Source: Bacteroidota bacterium
GTDB taxonomy: Bacteria; Bacteroidota; Ignavibacteria; Kryptoniales; JAKASW01
Length of the DNA: 64,000 bases
Direction of reading: 5' to 3'
Assembly (NCBI GenBank): GCA_021794075.1
Contig: JAJYRM010000003.1
Location: 27,382-91,381, forward strand
The position numbers were made by a program, and so were the translations under genes. Below are positions 39,479 to 49,463 of the stretch, piece by piece. Numbering within the stretch: position 1 is the stretch's first letter; each line of letters opens with the position of its first letter. A model generated the notes under the pieces. That model was not told the origin of the DNA. It saw nothing but the letters and a program-made list of their open reading frames with translations, and did no database searches.

Positions 39479-41208
39479 TTCACGGCCTCCGAATGAACCT
39501 TTGCCATTTGAAGCTCCTTGACTGATTTTGGATAGTCGATTATCTGTGCCACGGTACCGCCGCCAGGAATCATCGGGAATACGTTGTCTTCTTTGATGGT
39601 TCTGAAATCGATGATCACAGGGCGGTCGTTTATCTTCATTGCTTCCTTGAGCGTCGGGACGACTTCTTCAGTCTTGTCTGTGATGAATCCCGCACCGCCG
39701 AAGGCCTCGGCCAGTTTCACGAAGTCGGGGTTGTTCCCGAGAGTTACGTGGCTATACCGCTTCTTGTAAAAGAGATCCTGCCACTGTCGTACCATTCCGA
39801 GGTAGCCGTTGTTCAATATCACTATCTTAAGAGGGAGCTTGTTGGAAACAGCGGTCGCCATTTCCTGTATGTTCATCTGGATGCCGCCGTCGCCGTTGAT
39901 GCTGAAGACGGGCCTGTCTTTCACGCCGAAAGCTGCTCCCATCGCGGCCGGGAAGGAAAATCCCATTGTCCCGAGCCCGCCGGATGTTATATTCGACCTG
40001 GGATTGAGGAATTTATAGAACTGGGCGGCCCACATTTGGTTCTGACCGACATCTGTCGTGATTACCGCATTCCCGTTCGTCATTTCATAAATTTTCTCAA
40101 TCACAAATTGGGCTCTTATCTCGCTCCCATTCTCATATCTGAGCGGATGCTCCGCTTTCCAGTCCTCGATCTGTTCCAGCCATTCCTTTGTATCGAGAGT
40201 GTTCACAAGCGGAGTTAGCCTTTCTAAAACGTGACGCACATCGCCGACTATCGGCACGTCCACCTTTACATTCTTGCTTATCGCTGAAGGGTCGATGTCT
40301 ATATGTATTTTCTTTGAGTTGGGCGAGAACATCGCAGGGTTTCCGGTAACACGGTCGTCGAAGCGCGAGCCTATCGCTATCAGGCAGTCGCACTGATCCA
40401 CCGCAATATTCGAGTACCAGGTCCCGTGCATGCCGAGCATTCCCATCGACAATTTGTCGTCGCCGGGGTACGCTCCAAGCCCCATAAGAGTCATTGCCAC
40501 AGGGGCATTGAGCTTTTTCGCGAGGTTGTAAAGTTCGGCTGACGCGTTCGAGTTTATTACACCGCCGCCGACATAAAGTACCGGCTTGCGTGATGCGTTT
40601 ATGATTTCCACAGCTTTGTTTATCTGTCCCATGTGCCCGAAGTAGAACGGGTGATATCCGCGGAGCTTAACCTCCTTCGGATAAAGGAACGCGGCTTTCG
40701 AGGCCATTACGTCTTTGGGCATATCCACGACGACGGGGCCCGGCCTCCCAGTGGAGGCGATATGGAAGGCGGCCTTGATTGTCCATGCCAGCTGCTTTAC
40801 GTCTTTCACGAGGAAATTGTGCTTCGTTATCGATCTGGTGATTCCAATTATATCGGCTTCCTGGAAAGCATCGTTGCCTATCAAATTAGTCGACACCTGA
40901 CCGGTGAAGACGACGAGCGGCACCGAATCCATGTGGGCGTCCGCGATTCCGGTTACGGTATTTGTGGCTCCGGGACCGGAGGTCACGACAACTACTCCGA
41001 CCTTTCCTGTAGCCTTCGCGTATCCTTCAGCGGCATGGACAGCGCCTTGTTCATGGCGAGTCAGTATATGTTTTATGTGCGACATGTCGTGCATCGCATC
41101 ATAGACCCCGATTACCGCTCCACCCGGGTAACCGAAGATGTATTCGACATTTTCTTCGATCAGGCTCTTAACGAATATCTCCGCGCCTGTCATTTCGTTG
41201 GTGCTCAT
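39475..41208 (-). CDS. ilvB: Acetolactate synthase large subunit
   Basis: TGAEIFVKSLIEENVEYIFGYPGGAVIGVYDAM; RHEQGAVHAAEGYAKATGKVGV; TPP motif NGDGGIQMNIQEMATAVSNKLPLKIVILNN; ATG at 41208. Confidence 0.96.
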   Translation of the reverse strand: MSTNEMTGAEIFVKSLIEENVEYIFGYPGGAVIGVYDAMHDMSHIKHILTRHEQGAVHAAEGYAKATGKVGVVVVTSGPGATNTVTGIADAHMDSVPLVVFTGQVSTNLIGNDAFQEADIIGITRSITKHNFLVKDVKQLAWTIKAAFHIASTGRPGPVVVDMPKDVMASKAAFLYPKEVKLRGYHPFYFGHMGQINKAVEIINASRKPVLYVGGGVINSNASAELYNLAKKLNAPVAMTLMGLGAYPGDDKLSMGMLGMHGTWYSNIAVDQCDCLIAIGSRFDDRVTGNPAMFSPNSKKIHIDIDPSAISKNVKVDVPIVGDVRHVLERLTPLVNTLDTKEWLEQIEDWKAEHPLRYENGSEIRAQFVIEKIYEMTNGNAVITTDVGQNQMWAAQFYKFLNPRSNITSGGLGTMGFSFPAAMGAAFGVKDRPVFSINGDGGIQMNIQEMATAVSNKLPLKIVILNNGYLGMVRQWQDLFYKKRYSHVTLGNNPDFVKLAEAFGGAGFITDKTEEVVPTLKEAMKINDRPVIIDFRTIKEDNVFPMIPGGGTVAQIIDYPKSVKELQMAKVHSEAVK

Positions 41209-41861
41209 AATGTGTCTCCGTATTTTGTTATGATATTGACCATGGTCCGCATTTCGTTGTCCAAAAATCTTGGACCAGATCATCACTTATTAAAACGGCC
41301 TCAAACGCCTCGGCAAAGCCTTGGGCTTTAGGCTATTCCCGTCGATGTAAATGGATTCTTGTTAGGTTCGCGCTCTCGGGGAATAACCTTCGGCTATTTA
41401 GCTAATAATGCCGAGTAGGATATTCCCCTCGCTTAGAAGGAGGAGAACTAGAATGGAAATTAGGGAAAGGAGGCCAAGAAGATTTGAATCGATTGGGTTG
41501 GTTAAGGGCAGCGAAACAGTCTTCGCCGCCATACTAGAGCCATATGTAGGTGCGTTCTCGTTCATATCTTCTTTTATAAAGTATACGGAATCGGTTCCTC
41601 GATGTCAATACTAGGGTCGGAGAAATTTCATTAAATCTTTAATTGTTCGGGAGTTGAAGATTGGAGTATTGAGCTATTTTGAAGCGTCTAGGCTGCAACT
41701 GATTTGACCGCATCCTCCTCTAGAATATGTCTGGATTCCAATCGGATCCTTCCTTATAGTGAATTGCCGCCGGTTGCCGGGGAAAACCGTCGGTTTGTTT
41801 CTCAGTGGAGCCGTTAATAACTTTTTTGGCCACTTAAAGATTTTACAGACGAGGAGTATAA

Positions 41862-43433
41862 ATGTACGGGGATAAGAGAAGAATCCTATGGGTTGATGAT
41901 GAGATAGAGCTTCTAAAACCGCATGTCATCTTCCTTCAAGACAAAGGCTTTCACATAGATACCGCGACTAATGGCCAGGATGCAATAGAGCTTGTGAAGC
42001 AGAATCTCCGCGATGAGACTTTCGATCTCATTCTTCTGGATGAGATGATGGCTGGAATGGGCGGTCTAAGCACGCTTGAGGTCATAAAAGAAATCGCACC
42101 TGAAATTCCGGTAGTAATGATAACAAAGAACGAAGCTGAATCGCTTATGGAAGAGGCCATCGGTCAGAAGATAAGCGACTACCTGACGAAACCGGTTAAC
42201 CCGAGCCAGATTCTCATGACCGCAAAAAAAATTATCGATGGTCATAAAATCGAAGGAGAGAGAGTCTCGAGAGACTACGTGTCTGAGTTTAGACAAATCG
42301 CCTCGGACATAGATGCCGACCTCAACTACGAGCAATGGGTAGACATCCACCAGAAGTTGACTTACTGGGAGCTTGAGATCGATGAGCATCCTGAGACCGG
42401 CTTAAAGGAACCTTTGATGGATCAGCGCCGGGCGGCAAACGCGGCATTCGGAAAGTACATCGACGGCGTCTACAAAGATTGGGTCAAGAAGAAAACCGAC
42501 AGGCCGAAGCTTTCGCACGAGGTATTTGAGACTTTCGTGATGCCTAAAATGGTTCCCGGGAAATCCGTCGTGCTTATGGTCATCGACTGCATGCGCCTCG
42601 ATCAATGGCTCATTATGGAAGACTTCCTTCGCGATATGTTTTCAATAACCAAGCAATATTATTACTCCATCCTTCCGACAGCCACGCCGTACTCCAGAAA
42701 TGCCATCTTTAGCGGTCTTCTTCCTCTTGAAATGGAGAAGCGGTTCCCGGAGATCTGGGACAAAGGGAATTCGGATGACGACTCCAGCAGGAACCGCAAT
42801 GAGAAGGAGCTGCTGGCGGATCTTCTTCAGAGAAAACGGCTGCGGGTCGACCCGAAGTATATCAAGATCATCGATCCGGATTTCGGGAAAAATATCGTTT
42901 CGAACATCCCCGGCTTCGCGAAGCAGCCGCTGACTGCCATCGTGGTAAACTTCGTCGATATACTGGCGCACTCCCGTTCGGATTCGGATATTCTTAAGGA
43001 GATAGCTCCGGACGAAAGCGCGTATCGCTCGCTAACCAAGTCGTGGTTCCAGCACTCTTACCTGCTTGATCTGTTCAAAGCGCTTGCGCAGACTGATGCC
43101 ACAGTCATAGTCACGACTGACCACGGAAGCATCAGGAGCATGCGTGGTTCGAAGGTGCTCGGCGACAGGGAAGCGTCGACCAATCTTCGATACAAGTTCG
43201 GCAGGAACCTGAAGTGCGACGACAGGCAGGCCATCTTCGTGAAGAACCCTGAGGACTACATGCTTCCCAGACGCGGCGTGACGATTAATTATATCATCGC
43301 CAAAGAGGACTTCTACTTCGTTTATCCGACTGATTACCATAAATATCTGGAGCAGTACCACGACAGTTTTCAGCATGGGGGAATATCTCTCGAAGAGATG
43401 ATACTTCCGGTTGCGATACTGGACCCTAGGTAA
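41862..43433 (+). CDS. porX: Response regulator with PglZ (alkaline phosphatase superfamily) output domain, PorX-like
   Basis: ILWVDDEIELLKPHVIFLQDKG, LILLDEMMAGMGGLSTL receiver; SVVLMVIDCMRLDQW, VIVTTDHGSIRSMRGSKV, QHGGISLEEMILPV PglZ motifs. Confidence 0.88.
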   Translation: MYGDKRRILWVDDEIELLKPHVIFLQDKGFHIDTATNGQDAIELVKQNLRDETFDLILLDEMMAGMGGLSTLEVIKEIAPEIPVVMITKNEAESLMEEAIGQKISDYLTKPVNPSQILMTAKKIIDGHKIEGERVSRDYVSEFRQIASDIDADLNYEQWVDIHQKLTYWELEIDEHPETGLKEPLMDQRRAANAAFGKYIDGVYKDWVKKKTDRPKLSHEVFETFVMPKMVPGKSVVLMVIDCMRLDQWLIMEDFLRDMFSITKQYYYSILPTATPYSRNAIFSGLLPLEMEKRFPEIWDKGNSDDDSSRNRNEKELLADLLQRKRLRVDPKYIKIIDPDFGKNIVSNIPGFAKQPLTAIVVNFVDILAHSRSDSDILKEIAPDESAYRSLTKSWFQHSYLLDLFKALAQTDATVIVTTDHGSIRSMRGSKVLGDREASTNLRYKFGRNLKCDDRQAIFVKNPEDYMLPRRGVTINYIIAKEDFYFVYPTDYHKYLEQYHDSFQHGGISLEEMILPVAILDPR

Positions 43434-43446
43434 GTATCTTATATTT

Positions 43447-43875
43447 ATGGCAAGATACATCTCCAAAAGCGAAGGCGAGACTGTAGCCTTTGGGCGTGAC
43501 CTCGCAAAGCGGCTCCGCCCGGGGAGTTTCGTGGCTTTATACGGCGACCTTGGAGCCGGGAAGACCCAATTCGTCAAGGGAATTTGCGAAGCGTTTAAGG
43601 TCAAAGAAGTGGTCAACAGCCCTACTTTTACTATAGTCAATGAATATCACGGCACTCTACCCGTTTACCATATAGATCTTTACAGGATGAAGGATATACA
43701 AGAGATATTCGGAATCGGATTCGATGAATACTCCGAGGCTGGTGGCGTGTGTCTCGTTGAATGGGCGGAGAAGCTTGACGGCATCATTCCGGAAAAACGG
43801 TTTGACGTCAAGATGGCCGTCATCGACGACACGACACGCGAGATAATCGTCGACTCGCCCGGAGGCGAGGATTGA
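43447..43875 (+). CDS. tsaE: tRNA threonylcarbamoyladenosine biosynthesis ATPase TsaE
   Basis: FVALYGDLGAGKTQFVKGICEAFKVKEVVNSPTFTIVNEYHG; HIDLYRM. Confidence 0.94.
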   Translation: MARYISKSEGETVAFGRDLAKRLRPGSFVALYGDLGAGKTQFVKGICEAFKVKEVVNSPTFTIVNEYHGTLPVYHIDLYRMKDIQEIFGIGFDEYSEAGGVCLVEWAEKLDGIIPEKRFDVKMAVIDDTTREIIVDSPGGED

Positions 43876-43877
43876 CC

Positions 43878-44639
43878 ATGGCCAGGATACTTGCCATAGA
43901 GACTGCGACGAAAATTTGTTCCGTCGCACTTAGCGACAACGGCTCCGTTTTTGCCGAGTCGACGCTGCACGTCCCGCAAGTGCATGTTGAAAGGCTTGTC
44001 GTTTGCGCGAACGAAATGATGGAGAATGTCCATCTGAACTACGCGGATCTCGATGCTGTCGCTGTCTCCAACGGACCGGGAAGCTTCACCGGCCTGCGAA
44101 TCGGGCTGAGCGTGGCCAAAGGAATAGTGTTCGCTTTGGACAAGAAGCTTATCGCGGTGCCGACGCTCGACGCGATAGCTTTGAAGGCGAGGGACTTCGC
44201 CGGAGAGCGAGTAGTAGTGCCATTGCTGCACGCGCGGGCGGGGGAGTTCTATTACGCTTCTTTCAAAATTGGCGGCTCGGGGCTTGTCAGGCTCGAAGAT
44301 TACGGAATTGCTGAGGCCACAGAGATAGCGGATAAGTTCGACAAGGAGACGCTCTTCGTCGGCGAAGGTGTCGGTGCGTTTTTATCGAACGGCGCAGTGG
44401 CAGGAAAATTTAGCAGGGATTCGATGAGAGTAATGGATGCATCGGCAAGGGAAGTCGCTATGCTGGCCATTGACAGATTCAGTCGGGGCGAATTTTCAGA
44501 TCTTAGATCGCTCGCTCCGTTGTACATAAAAGACTTTGTAGCCATCAAGGGAAATCCCCTTAGTAAATTATCACGCAAGAAGTCTGCCGACGGCTCATCA
44601 GATGGAGCTAGGCGGGAATCGGGAGTGGAGAAGAGCTAA
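43878..44639 (+). CDS. tsaB: tRNA threonylcarbamoyladenosine biosynthesis protein TsaB
   Basis: ILAIETATKICSVALS; VAVSNGPGSFTGLRIGLSVAKGI. Confidence 0.93.
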   Translation: MARILAIETATKICSVALSDNGSVFAESTLHVPQVHVERLVVCANEMMENVHLNYADLDAVAVSNGPGSFTGLRIGLSVAKGIVFALDKKLIAVPTLDAIALKARDFAGERVVVPLLHARAGEFYYASFKIGGSGLVRLEDYGIAEATEIADKFDKETLFVGEGVGAFLSNGAVAGKFSRDSMRVMDASAREVAMLAIDRFSRGEFSDLRSLAPLYIKDFVAIKGNPLSKLSRKKSADGSSDGARRESGVEKS

Positions 44640-45478
44640 TGTCGTGGTTCAAACGTTCGACGCAAAATATCACCTCCGCCGAGAAGAAGGATCTCCCCGA
44701 GGGATCATGGGTGAAGTGCGAGAAGTGCGGAGAAATGCTGCACAAGACGCAAGTCGAAGACAATTTCTGGACATGTAACAAGTGTGGCTTCCATTTCAGG
44801 ATAGGAAGCGAGGAATACATCGAGATCCTGATAGACAAGAAGACTTTCAAGGAAACCGACAAGAAGCTCAAGGCGAACGATCCGTTGGGTTTTGTTGATA
44901 CAAAGAGTTATAAATCCAGGCTCGTCGAGGCTCAAAAGAAGACCGGTCTTACCGATGCGATTAGGACCGGCACGGGTGAGATCAACGGGCATCCTGTCGT
45001 ATTCGGGTGCATGGATTTCAAATTCATCGGCGGGAGCATGGGCTCCGTAGTCGGTGAAAAGGTGGCAAGGGCAATCGACAGGGCAGTCAAAATGGAACTC
45101 CCGCTAGTGTTGATATCTCAGAGCGGCGGCGCACGCATGATGGAGGCGGCGCTCTCACTGATGCAGATGGCGAAGACGAGCGCGAGGCTCACGCGGCTAC
45201 ACAAGGCAGGCCTCCCTTACATCTCGATACTCGCCGATCCCACAAGCGGTGGCGTCACCGCGAGTTTCGCCATGCTAGGTGACTTCAACATAGCCGAGCC
45301 CGAAGCTCTCATTGGGTTCGCTGGGCCGAGAGTCATAAAGCAGGCGGTTGGGAAAGACCTTCCCGAAGGGTTTCAGCGCTCCGAGTTCGTGCTCGACAAA
45401 GGTTTTGTTGATATGATCGTCCACCGAAAGGAACTGAAAGGAAGAGTCACGCAGCTTCTGGGCCTGCTGGAATCGTAA
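44639..45478 (+). CDS. accD: Acetyl-CoA carboxylase carboxyltransferase subunit beta
   Basis: WVKCEKCGEMLHKTQVEDNFWTCNKCGFHFRI Zn ribbon; SQSGGARMMEAALSLMQMAKTSARL. Confidence 0.96.
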   Translation: MSWFKRSTQNITSAEKKDLPEGSWVKCEKCGEMLHKTQVEDNFWTCNKCGFHFRIGSEEYIEILIDKKTFKETDKKLKANDPLGFVDTKSYKSRLVEAQKKTGLTDAIRTGTGEINGHPVVFGCMDFKFIGGSMGSVVGEKVARAIDRAVKMELPLVLISQSGGARMMEAALSLMQMAKTSARLTRLHKAGLPYISILADPTSGGVTASFAMLGDFNIAEPEALIGFAGPRVIKQAVGKDLPEGFQRSEFVLDKGFVDMIVHRKELKGRVTQLLGLLES

Positions 45479-45530
45479 GCGACCCGCTGCGGATATAGGC
45501 TGGATTTCTCCCTAAAAGTTAGAGGGAAAC

Positions 45531-46436
45531 ATGACCATACGAATAGTCGGTGTACCAATGGATCTTGGCGCCGGCAGGCGCGGCGTCGATATGGGACCGT
45601 CGGCGCTGAGGATAGCGGGACTCGCTGAACGACTGCGCGAGATCGGCCACACGGTATTCGATGACGGCGACATCCCCGTTACGGTGCCTGAAAGCCAGGA
45701 AATCGCTGATCACAAACTAAAGTACCTTCCTGAAATTGTCCGGGTGAGCACGCTCCTCTCCCACAAAGTGGAATCAATAATGGAGAGCAAAGAATTTCCG
45801 CTCGTGTTGGGTGGAGATCACTCCATAGCGATGGGAACGATATCCGGGCTTTCCAACTACGCTCGCAAGCACAATCTCAGGTTTGGATTGATCTGGATTG
45901 ACGCCCACGCGGACATGAATACTCACGAGACGACCCCGTCAGGCAACATACACGGCATGCCGCTCGCCGCAGTACTCGGAGAGGGAGCGGTTGAGCTTAC
46001 GACCATCGGAGGCGATTTTCGCAAAGTTGATCCGAAGAATGCGGTTCTCATAGGCGTTCGGAATATTGACAATGCCGAGAAGGAGATCGTGCGGCGGATC
46101 GGCATCGCGCACTACACGATGTCGGACATCGATAAATACGGCGCTCACAGAATTATAGGCAGGGTTTTGAAGGAGATGCGTGATAAGGTGGATCTTCTTC
46201 ACGTCAGCTTTGATATCGACTCGGTGGATCCTTCAGTCGCTGCCGGCGTTGGAACTCCATCGCCGGGTGGACTGAGCTACCGCGAGACTCATTTGATCAT
46301 GGAAAACATTGCCGATTGCTCATGCATGAGCTCGCTGGAGGTGACGGAGGTAAATCCAATTTTTGATATTAAGAATCAGTCTGCCGAATTCGCCACCGAA
46401 GTAATAGCCTCCGCGATGGGGAAGAGGATAATCTGA
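45531..46436 (+). CDS. rocF: Arginase
   Basis: GVPMDLGAGRRGVDMGPSALRIAGL; LGGDHSIAMGTISG; WIDAHADMNTHETTPSGNIHGMPLA; SFDIDSVDPSVAAGVGTPSPGGLSYRE. Confidence 0.92.
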   Translation: MTIRIVGVPMDLGAGRRGVDMGPSALRIAGLAERLREIGHTVFDDGDIPVTVPESQEIADHKLKYLPEIVRVSTLLSHKVESIMESKEFPLVLGGDHSIAMGTISGLSNYARKHNLRFGLIWIDAHADMNTHETTPSGNIHGMPLAAVLGEGAVELTTIGGDFRKVDPKNAVLIGVRNIDNAEKEIVRRIGIAHYTMSDIDKYGAHRIIGRVLKEMRDKVDLLHVSFDIDSVDPSVAAGVGTPSPGGLSYRETHLIMENIADCSCMSSLEVTEVNPIFDIKNQSAEFATEVIASAMGKRII

Positions 46437-46582
46437 GTAGCAGAACAAAGAAAAGGGTACACCGGCGACAAGGATGTCATTGAGTCTAAAGAATAATTCT
46501 TACACGGCCATCGGTTCCTGTTCGATCTGGTTGTTCCTTGAGAGCCGAGTTAGTTTTCTTTTAATCAGCAGAAAATGAGTCT

Positions 46583-47443
46583 ATGAAGATAGTTAAAGAC
46601 GTTGCTGAAATGCAGCGAACAGCCGATGAGATCCGCCGGAGCGGGAAGAGGCTTGGCCTTGTCCCGACTATGGGATATCTCCACGAAGGCCATATGAGCC
46701 TTGTGGATGAAGCCCGGAAAAATGCGGATGTCGTCGCGATATCGATATATGTGAATCCCACGCAGTTTGCCCCGAACGAGGATCTCTCGAGTTACCCGAG
46801 GGACTTTGCCAGGGATGAAAAGCTGGCCGAGACACGCGGCGTCGACATAATTTTCGCGCCTAGCGACAGCGTCATGTATCCCCATAAGCAGCTGGCGTTT
46901 GTCGAGATAGAAGAAGTCTCGCGAGTTCTCGAGGGGGAGTTCAGGCCGACCCACTTCAAGGGGGTCGCGTCGGTTGTCGCGAAACTGTTCAACATAGTGA
47001 AGCCTCATATGGCAGTGTTTGGACAGAAGGATGCCCAGCAGGCATTCATAATACGAAAGATGGTTTCGGATTTGAACTTCGATGTGAATATAGTGCTTGC
47101 TCCAATAGTACGGGAGGAGGACGGACTGGCACTCAGCTCTAGAAACATCTACCTGTCTGAGGATGAGAGGAAGAAAGCGACGGTGCTCTACCGATCACTG
47201 AAGCTAGCGCAAAAAGCTGTCGGAGATAATGAAAGGAATCTTGCACGAGTACGGTCCGAGATGCTGGAGCTGATCGCTTCCCAATCCACAGGCAAGGTCG
47301 ATTATATAGATTTCGTGGACCCCGATACCTTTTCAAAAGTTGAAGATGTCGGCTCGTTGGAAAGGGTGCTTGCCCTCCTCGCGGTCAGGTTTGGGAGGAC
47401 GAGACTCATTGACAACATGATTCTGGAAACGCGTCCAAAATGA
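46583..47443 (+). CDS. panC: Pantothenate synthetase
   Basis: LGLVPTMGYLHEGHMSLVDEARK; VNPTQFAPNEDLSSYPRD; FGQKDAQQAFIIRKM; SSRNIYLS. Confidence 0.97.
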   Translation: MKIVKDVAEMQRTADEIRRSGKRLGLVPTMGYLHEGHMSLVDEARKNADVVAISIYVNPTQFAPNEDLSSYPRDFARDEKLAETRGVDIIFAPSDSVMYPHKQLAFVEIEEVSRVLEGEFRPTHFKGVASVVAKLFNIVKPHMAVFGQKDAQQAFIIRKMVSDLNFDVNIVLAPIVREEDGLALSSRNIYLSEDERKKATVLYRSLKLAQKAVGDNERNLARVRSEMLELIASQSTGKVDYIDFVDPDTFSKVEDVGSLERVLALLAVRFGRTRLIDNMILETRPK

Positions 47444-48102
47444 AAACTAGTGATCTTGGCGCGCTGCGCGCGGCGTTGCCTGAAATCCCGGGCATACAAG
47501 GAGAAGATTATTTTGTCTCAGTGGTTCTCTTGCTTCTCGTCCCGGTCGGAGAAGAATTTTCCATTCTCTTTGAGAAACGGGCTACGTCGATTAGGCAGGG
47601 AGGAGAGATTTCGCTGCCGGGTGGTCGTCACGATAAAGAGGATGAGTCCCTTCAGGCGACGGCAATTCGCGAAACCAACGAGGAGTTGGGGATCCCGGCG
47701 GAGAAGATTACGATCGTCGGTCGTCTCGATTCAGTCTTTGCTCCGATGGGCGCGATGGTCCATGTGTTTGTCGGAGTAGCGGATATATCTCCCTCGTCGA
47801 TAAAGGAGAATCCCGATGAAGTTGAAAAAGCCTTCCTAGTGCCGGTGTCGTACTTCCAGGAAAACGCGCCGGAAGTCTACACGGTGGTTACAGAAGTCCA
47901 TCCAAAGTACAAAGACAAGTCCACCGGAGAAGAGGTTGTCCTTTTTCCAGCGAAAGAGCTCGGGCTGCCGAGACGCTATTGGGACGGTTGGGGTGGATTC
48001 AAGCACAGGATATTTGTCTTCAAGACTCCCGAAGGAACGGTTTGGGGATTAACGGCAAAAATACTTGTCGACTTCGTTAAAAAGCTGACAAAGGATGGAT
48101 GA
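47440..48102 (+). CDS. NUDIX hydrolase, CoA pyrophosphatase-like
   Basis: GEISLPGGRHDKEDESLQATAIRETNEELGI Nudix box. Confidence 0.92.
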   Translation: MKTSDLGALRAALPEIPGIQGEDYFVSVVLLLLVPVGEEFSILFEKRATSIRQGGEISLPGGRHDKEDESLQATAIRETNEELGIPAEKITIVGRLDSVFAPMGAMVHVFVGVADISPSSIKENPDEVEKAFLVPVSYFQENAPEVYTVVTEVHPKYKDKSTGEEVVLFPAKELGLPRRYWDGWGGFKHRIFVFKTPEGTVWGLTAKILVDFVKKLTKDG

Positions 48103-48180
48103 GAAGCCAACTCTCCGGATTTTCACCTCGTGAGCCGGTGCTCTCAATAGAGTTCGGCGGCTGAAGACATACAGGCATAA

Positions 48181-48208
48181 AAAAAGGCGGTATTACAACC
48201 GCCTTTTT
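48181..48208. terminator. Bidirectional rho-independent terminator
   Basis: AAAAAGGCGGT-ATTACA-ACCGCCTTTTT between convergent genes. Confidence 0.9.
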
Positions 48209-48237
48209 GAAACCGCGGGAATTGTCCGCGCGGTTAC

Positions 48238-48669
48238 TTATTTCTTCCACTTACCTTTGACAGGCCAAACCTTTGCGACTCGGACGATGCTCAGTCCGGA
48301 TCTACTGTTCACTACCCCGGTGACTTTGACTTCCTGTTCCATATAAGGAAGCAATAGGGAGTTCGCAGATTTATTGGTCGAGGTTACTGCCAAATACACA
48401 TGTCCATGGCTAAGTATGCCGACAGGCAAGCCGCTTCTTACACATGCCGTCTGGCATGCCTTCGCGCTTTCGCCGTGGGTTCCTTTTGCCAAGTAGCAGG
48501 AGAGCCCAACGACCTGGCCCTCGAGCGTAGTGTTCATCGATTTCATGGACATAGCCATGTGCATGCCGTGACTTCCTTTCATGGACCCCATTCCCTGGGC
48601 CTGTGACATCGCGGCAGTTGAAACCACCGCCATGATTGCGAAAGCCACGATCTTCATGTATCGAGTCAT
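48238..48669 (-). CDS. Hypothetical secreted Met/His-rich protein with conserved cysteines
   Basis: Signal peptide; GMGSMKGSHGMHMAMSMKSMN; LEGQVVGLSCYLAKGTHGESAKACQTACVRSGLP. Confidence 0.6.
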   Translation of the reverse strand: MTRYMKIVAFAIMAVVSTAAMSQAQGMGSMKGSHGMHMAMSMKSMNTTLEGQVVGLSCYLAKGTHGESAKACQTACVRSGLPVGILSHGHVYLAVTSTNKSANSLLLPYMEQEVKVTGVVNSRSGLSIVRVAKVWPVKGKWKK

Positions 48670-48690
48670 TTCCTCCTCCTGCTTTTGTTC

Positions 48691-49278
48691 TTACTTATGA
48701 GCTTTGTCGAAACGCGCGGCCGCCTCTTTCCAGTTGAGGTTCTTCATGAATGCGGCGATGTAGTCTCCGCGTTTCAAACCGTAGTCAATCATAAACGCGT
48801 GTTCAAAAACATCGAGCACTACTATCGGTGTGCAGCCCGCGAGGTGTCCCATGTCGTGCTCGTTAATCCACTCGTTATAGAGCGCGCCGTTCGACCCATC
48901 GAGGTAAAGAAGCGTCCAACCGATGCCCCTCATGCTTCCAGCAGCTTTGAAGTCGGCTTCCCAGTTCGCGTAGCTTCCGAACTGCTTTTCGATAGCCGCG
49001 CTGAGGTTACTCTTCGCGAGCGGGTCTTTCCCGCCGAGGTTGTCGAAATAATATTCGTGGAGGCGCATGCCGTTGAATTCCCATCCGAACCTTCTCTTCA
49101 GCTCGGCATATTCCGGAGTACCCGTCTTACCGTCCTTCAACATCTGCGAAAGAATGTCCGCGACCTTGTTCGTGTTTGTTACGTACCCCTGATACAACGT
49201 GAAGTGATTCTCTAAAAGCTGCTTTGAGAAGCCCTCCATTCCGATTAGGTGACTGTAATTCTTAGCCTGATAAGCCAT
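48691..49278 (-). CDS. Fe/Mn-type superoxide dismutase-like protein
   Basis: LLENHFTLYQGYV, MRLHEYYFDNL, VVLDVFEHAFMIDYG: four metal-ligand positions (H, H, D, H) present; GIGWTLLYLD. Confidence 0.82.
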   Translation of the reverse strand: MAYQAKNYSHLIGMEGFSKQLLENHFTLYQGYVTNTNKVADILSQMLKDGKTGTPEYAELKRRFGWEFNGMRLHEYYFDNLGGKDPLAKSNLSAAIEKQFGSYANWEADFKAAGSMRGIGWTLLYLDGSNGALYNEWINEHDMGHLAGCTPIVVLDVFEHAFMIDYGLKRGDYIAAFMKNLNWKEAAARFDKAHK

Positions 49279-49463
49279 TGCTCATTCCTTTCTTTTTTGT
49301 TGCGAGAAATCGCCCCGCCCCCTTTCTGGCGATACGAGGCGATGACTCTCTTCTTGAAAAGGTTTTCTATTTCCTAAAGTTCCTTACGGCAGCCGATGTC
49401 TGTTTCTAAACCCTGTGTCGCTAATCCGTATCGTGGAGATGGCTGGATCTCCGCCGGAACTTC

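Noticed and set aside
41209-41860. T-box leader upstream of ilvB
   Set aside because: The conserved T-box antiterminator sequence was not found; retained only as an unexplained structured region.
41862-43433. PglZ domain as evidence of a BREX or Pgl phage-defence system
   Set aside because: The domain is fused to a response-regulator receiver (PorX architecture), with no brxC/pglX/brxL-like genes nearby.
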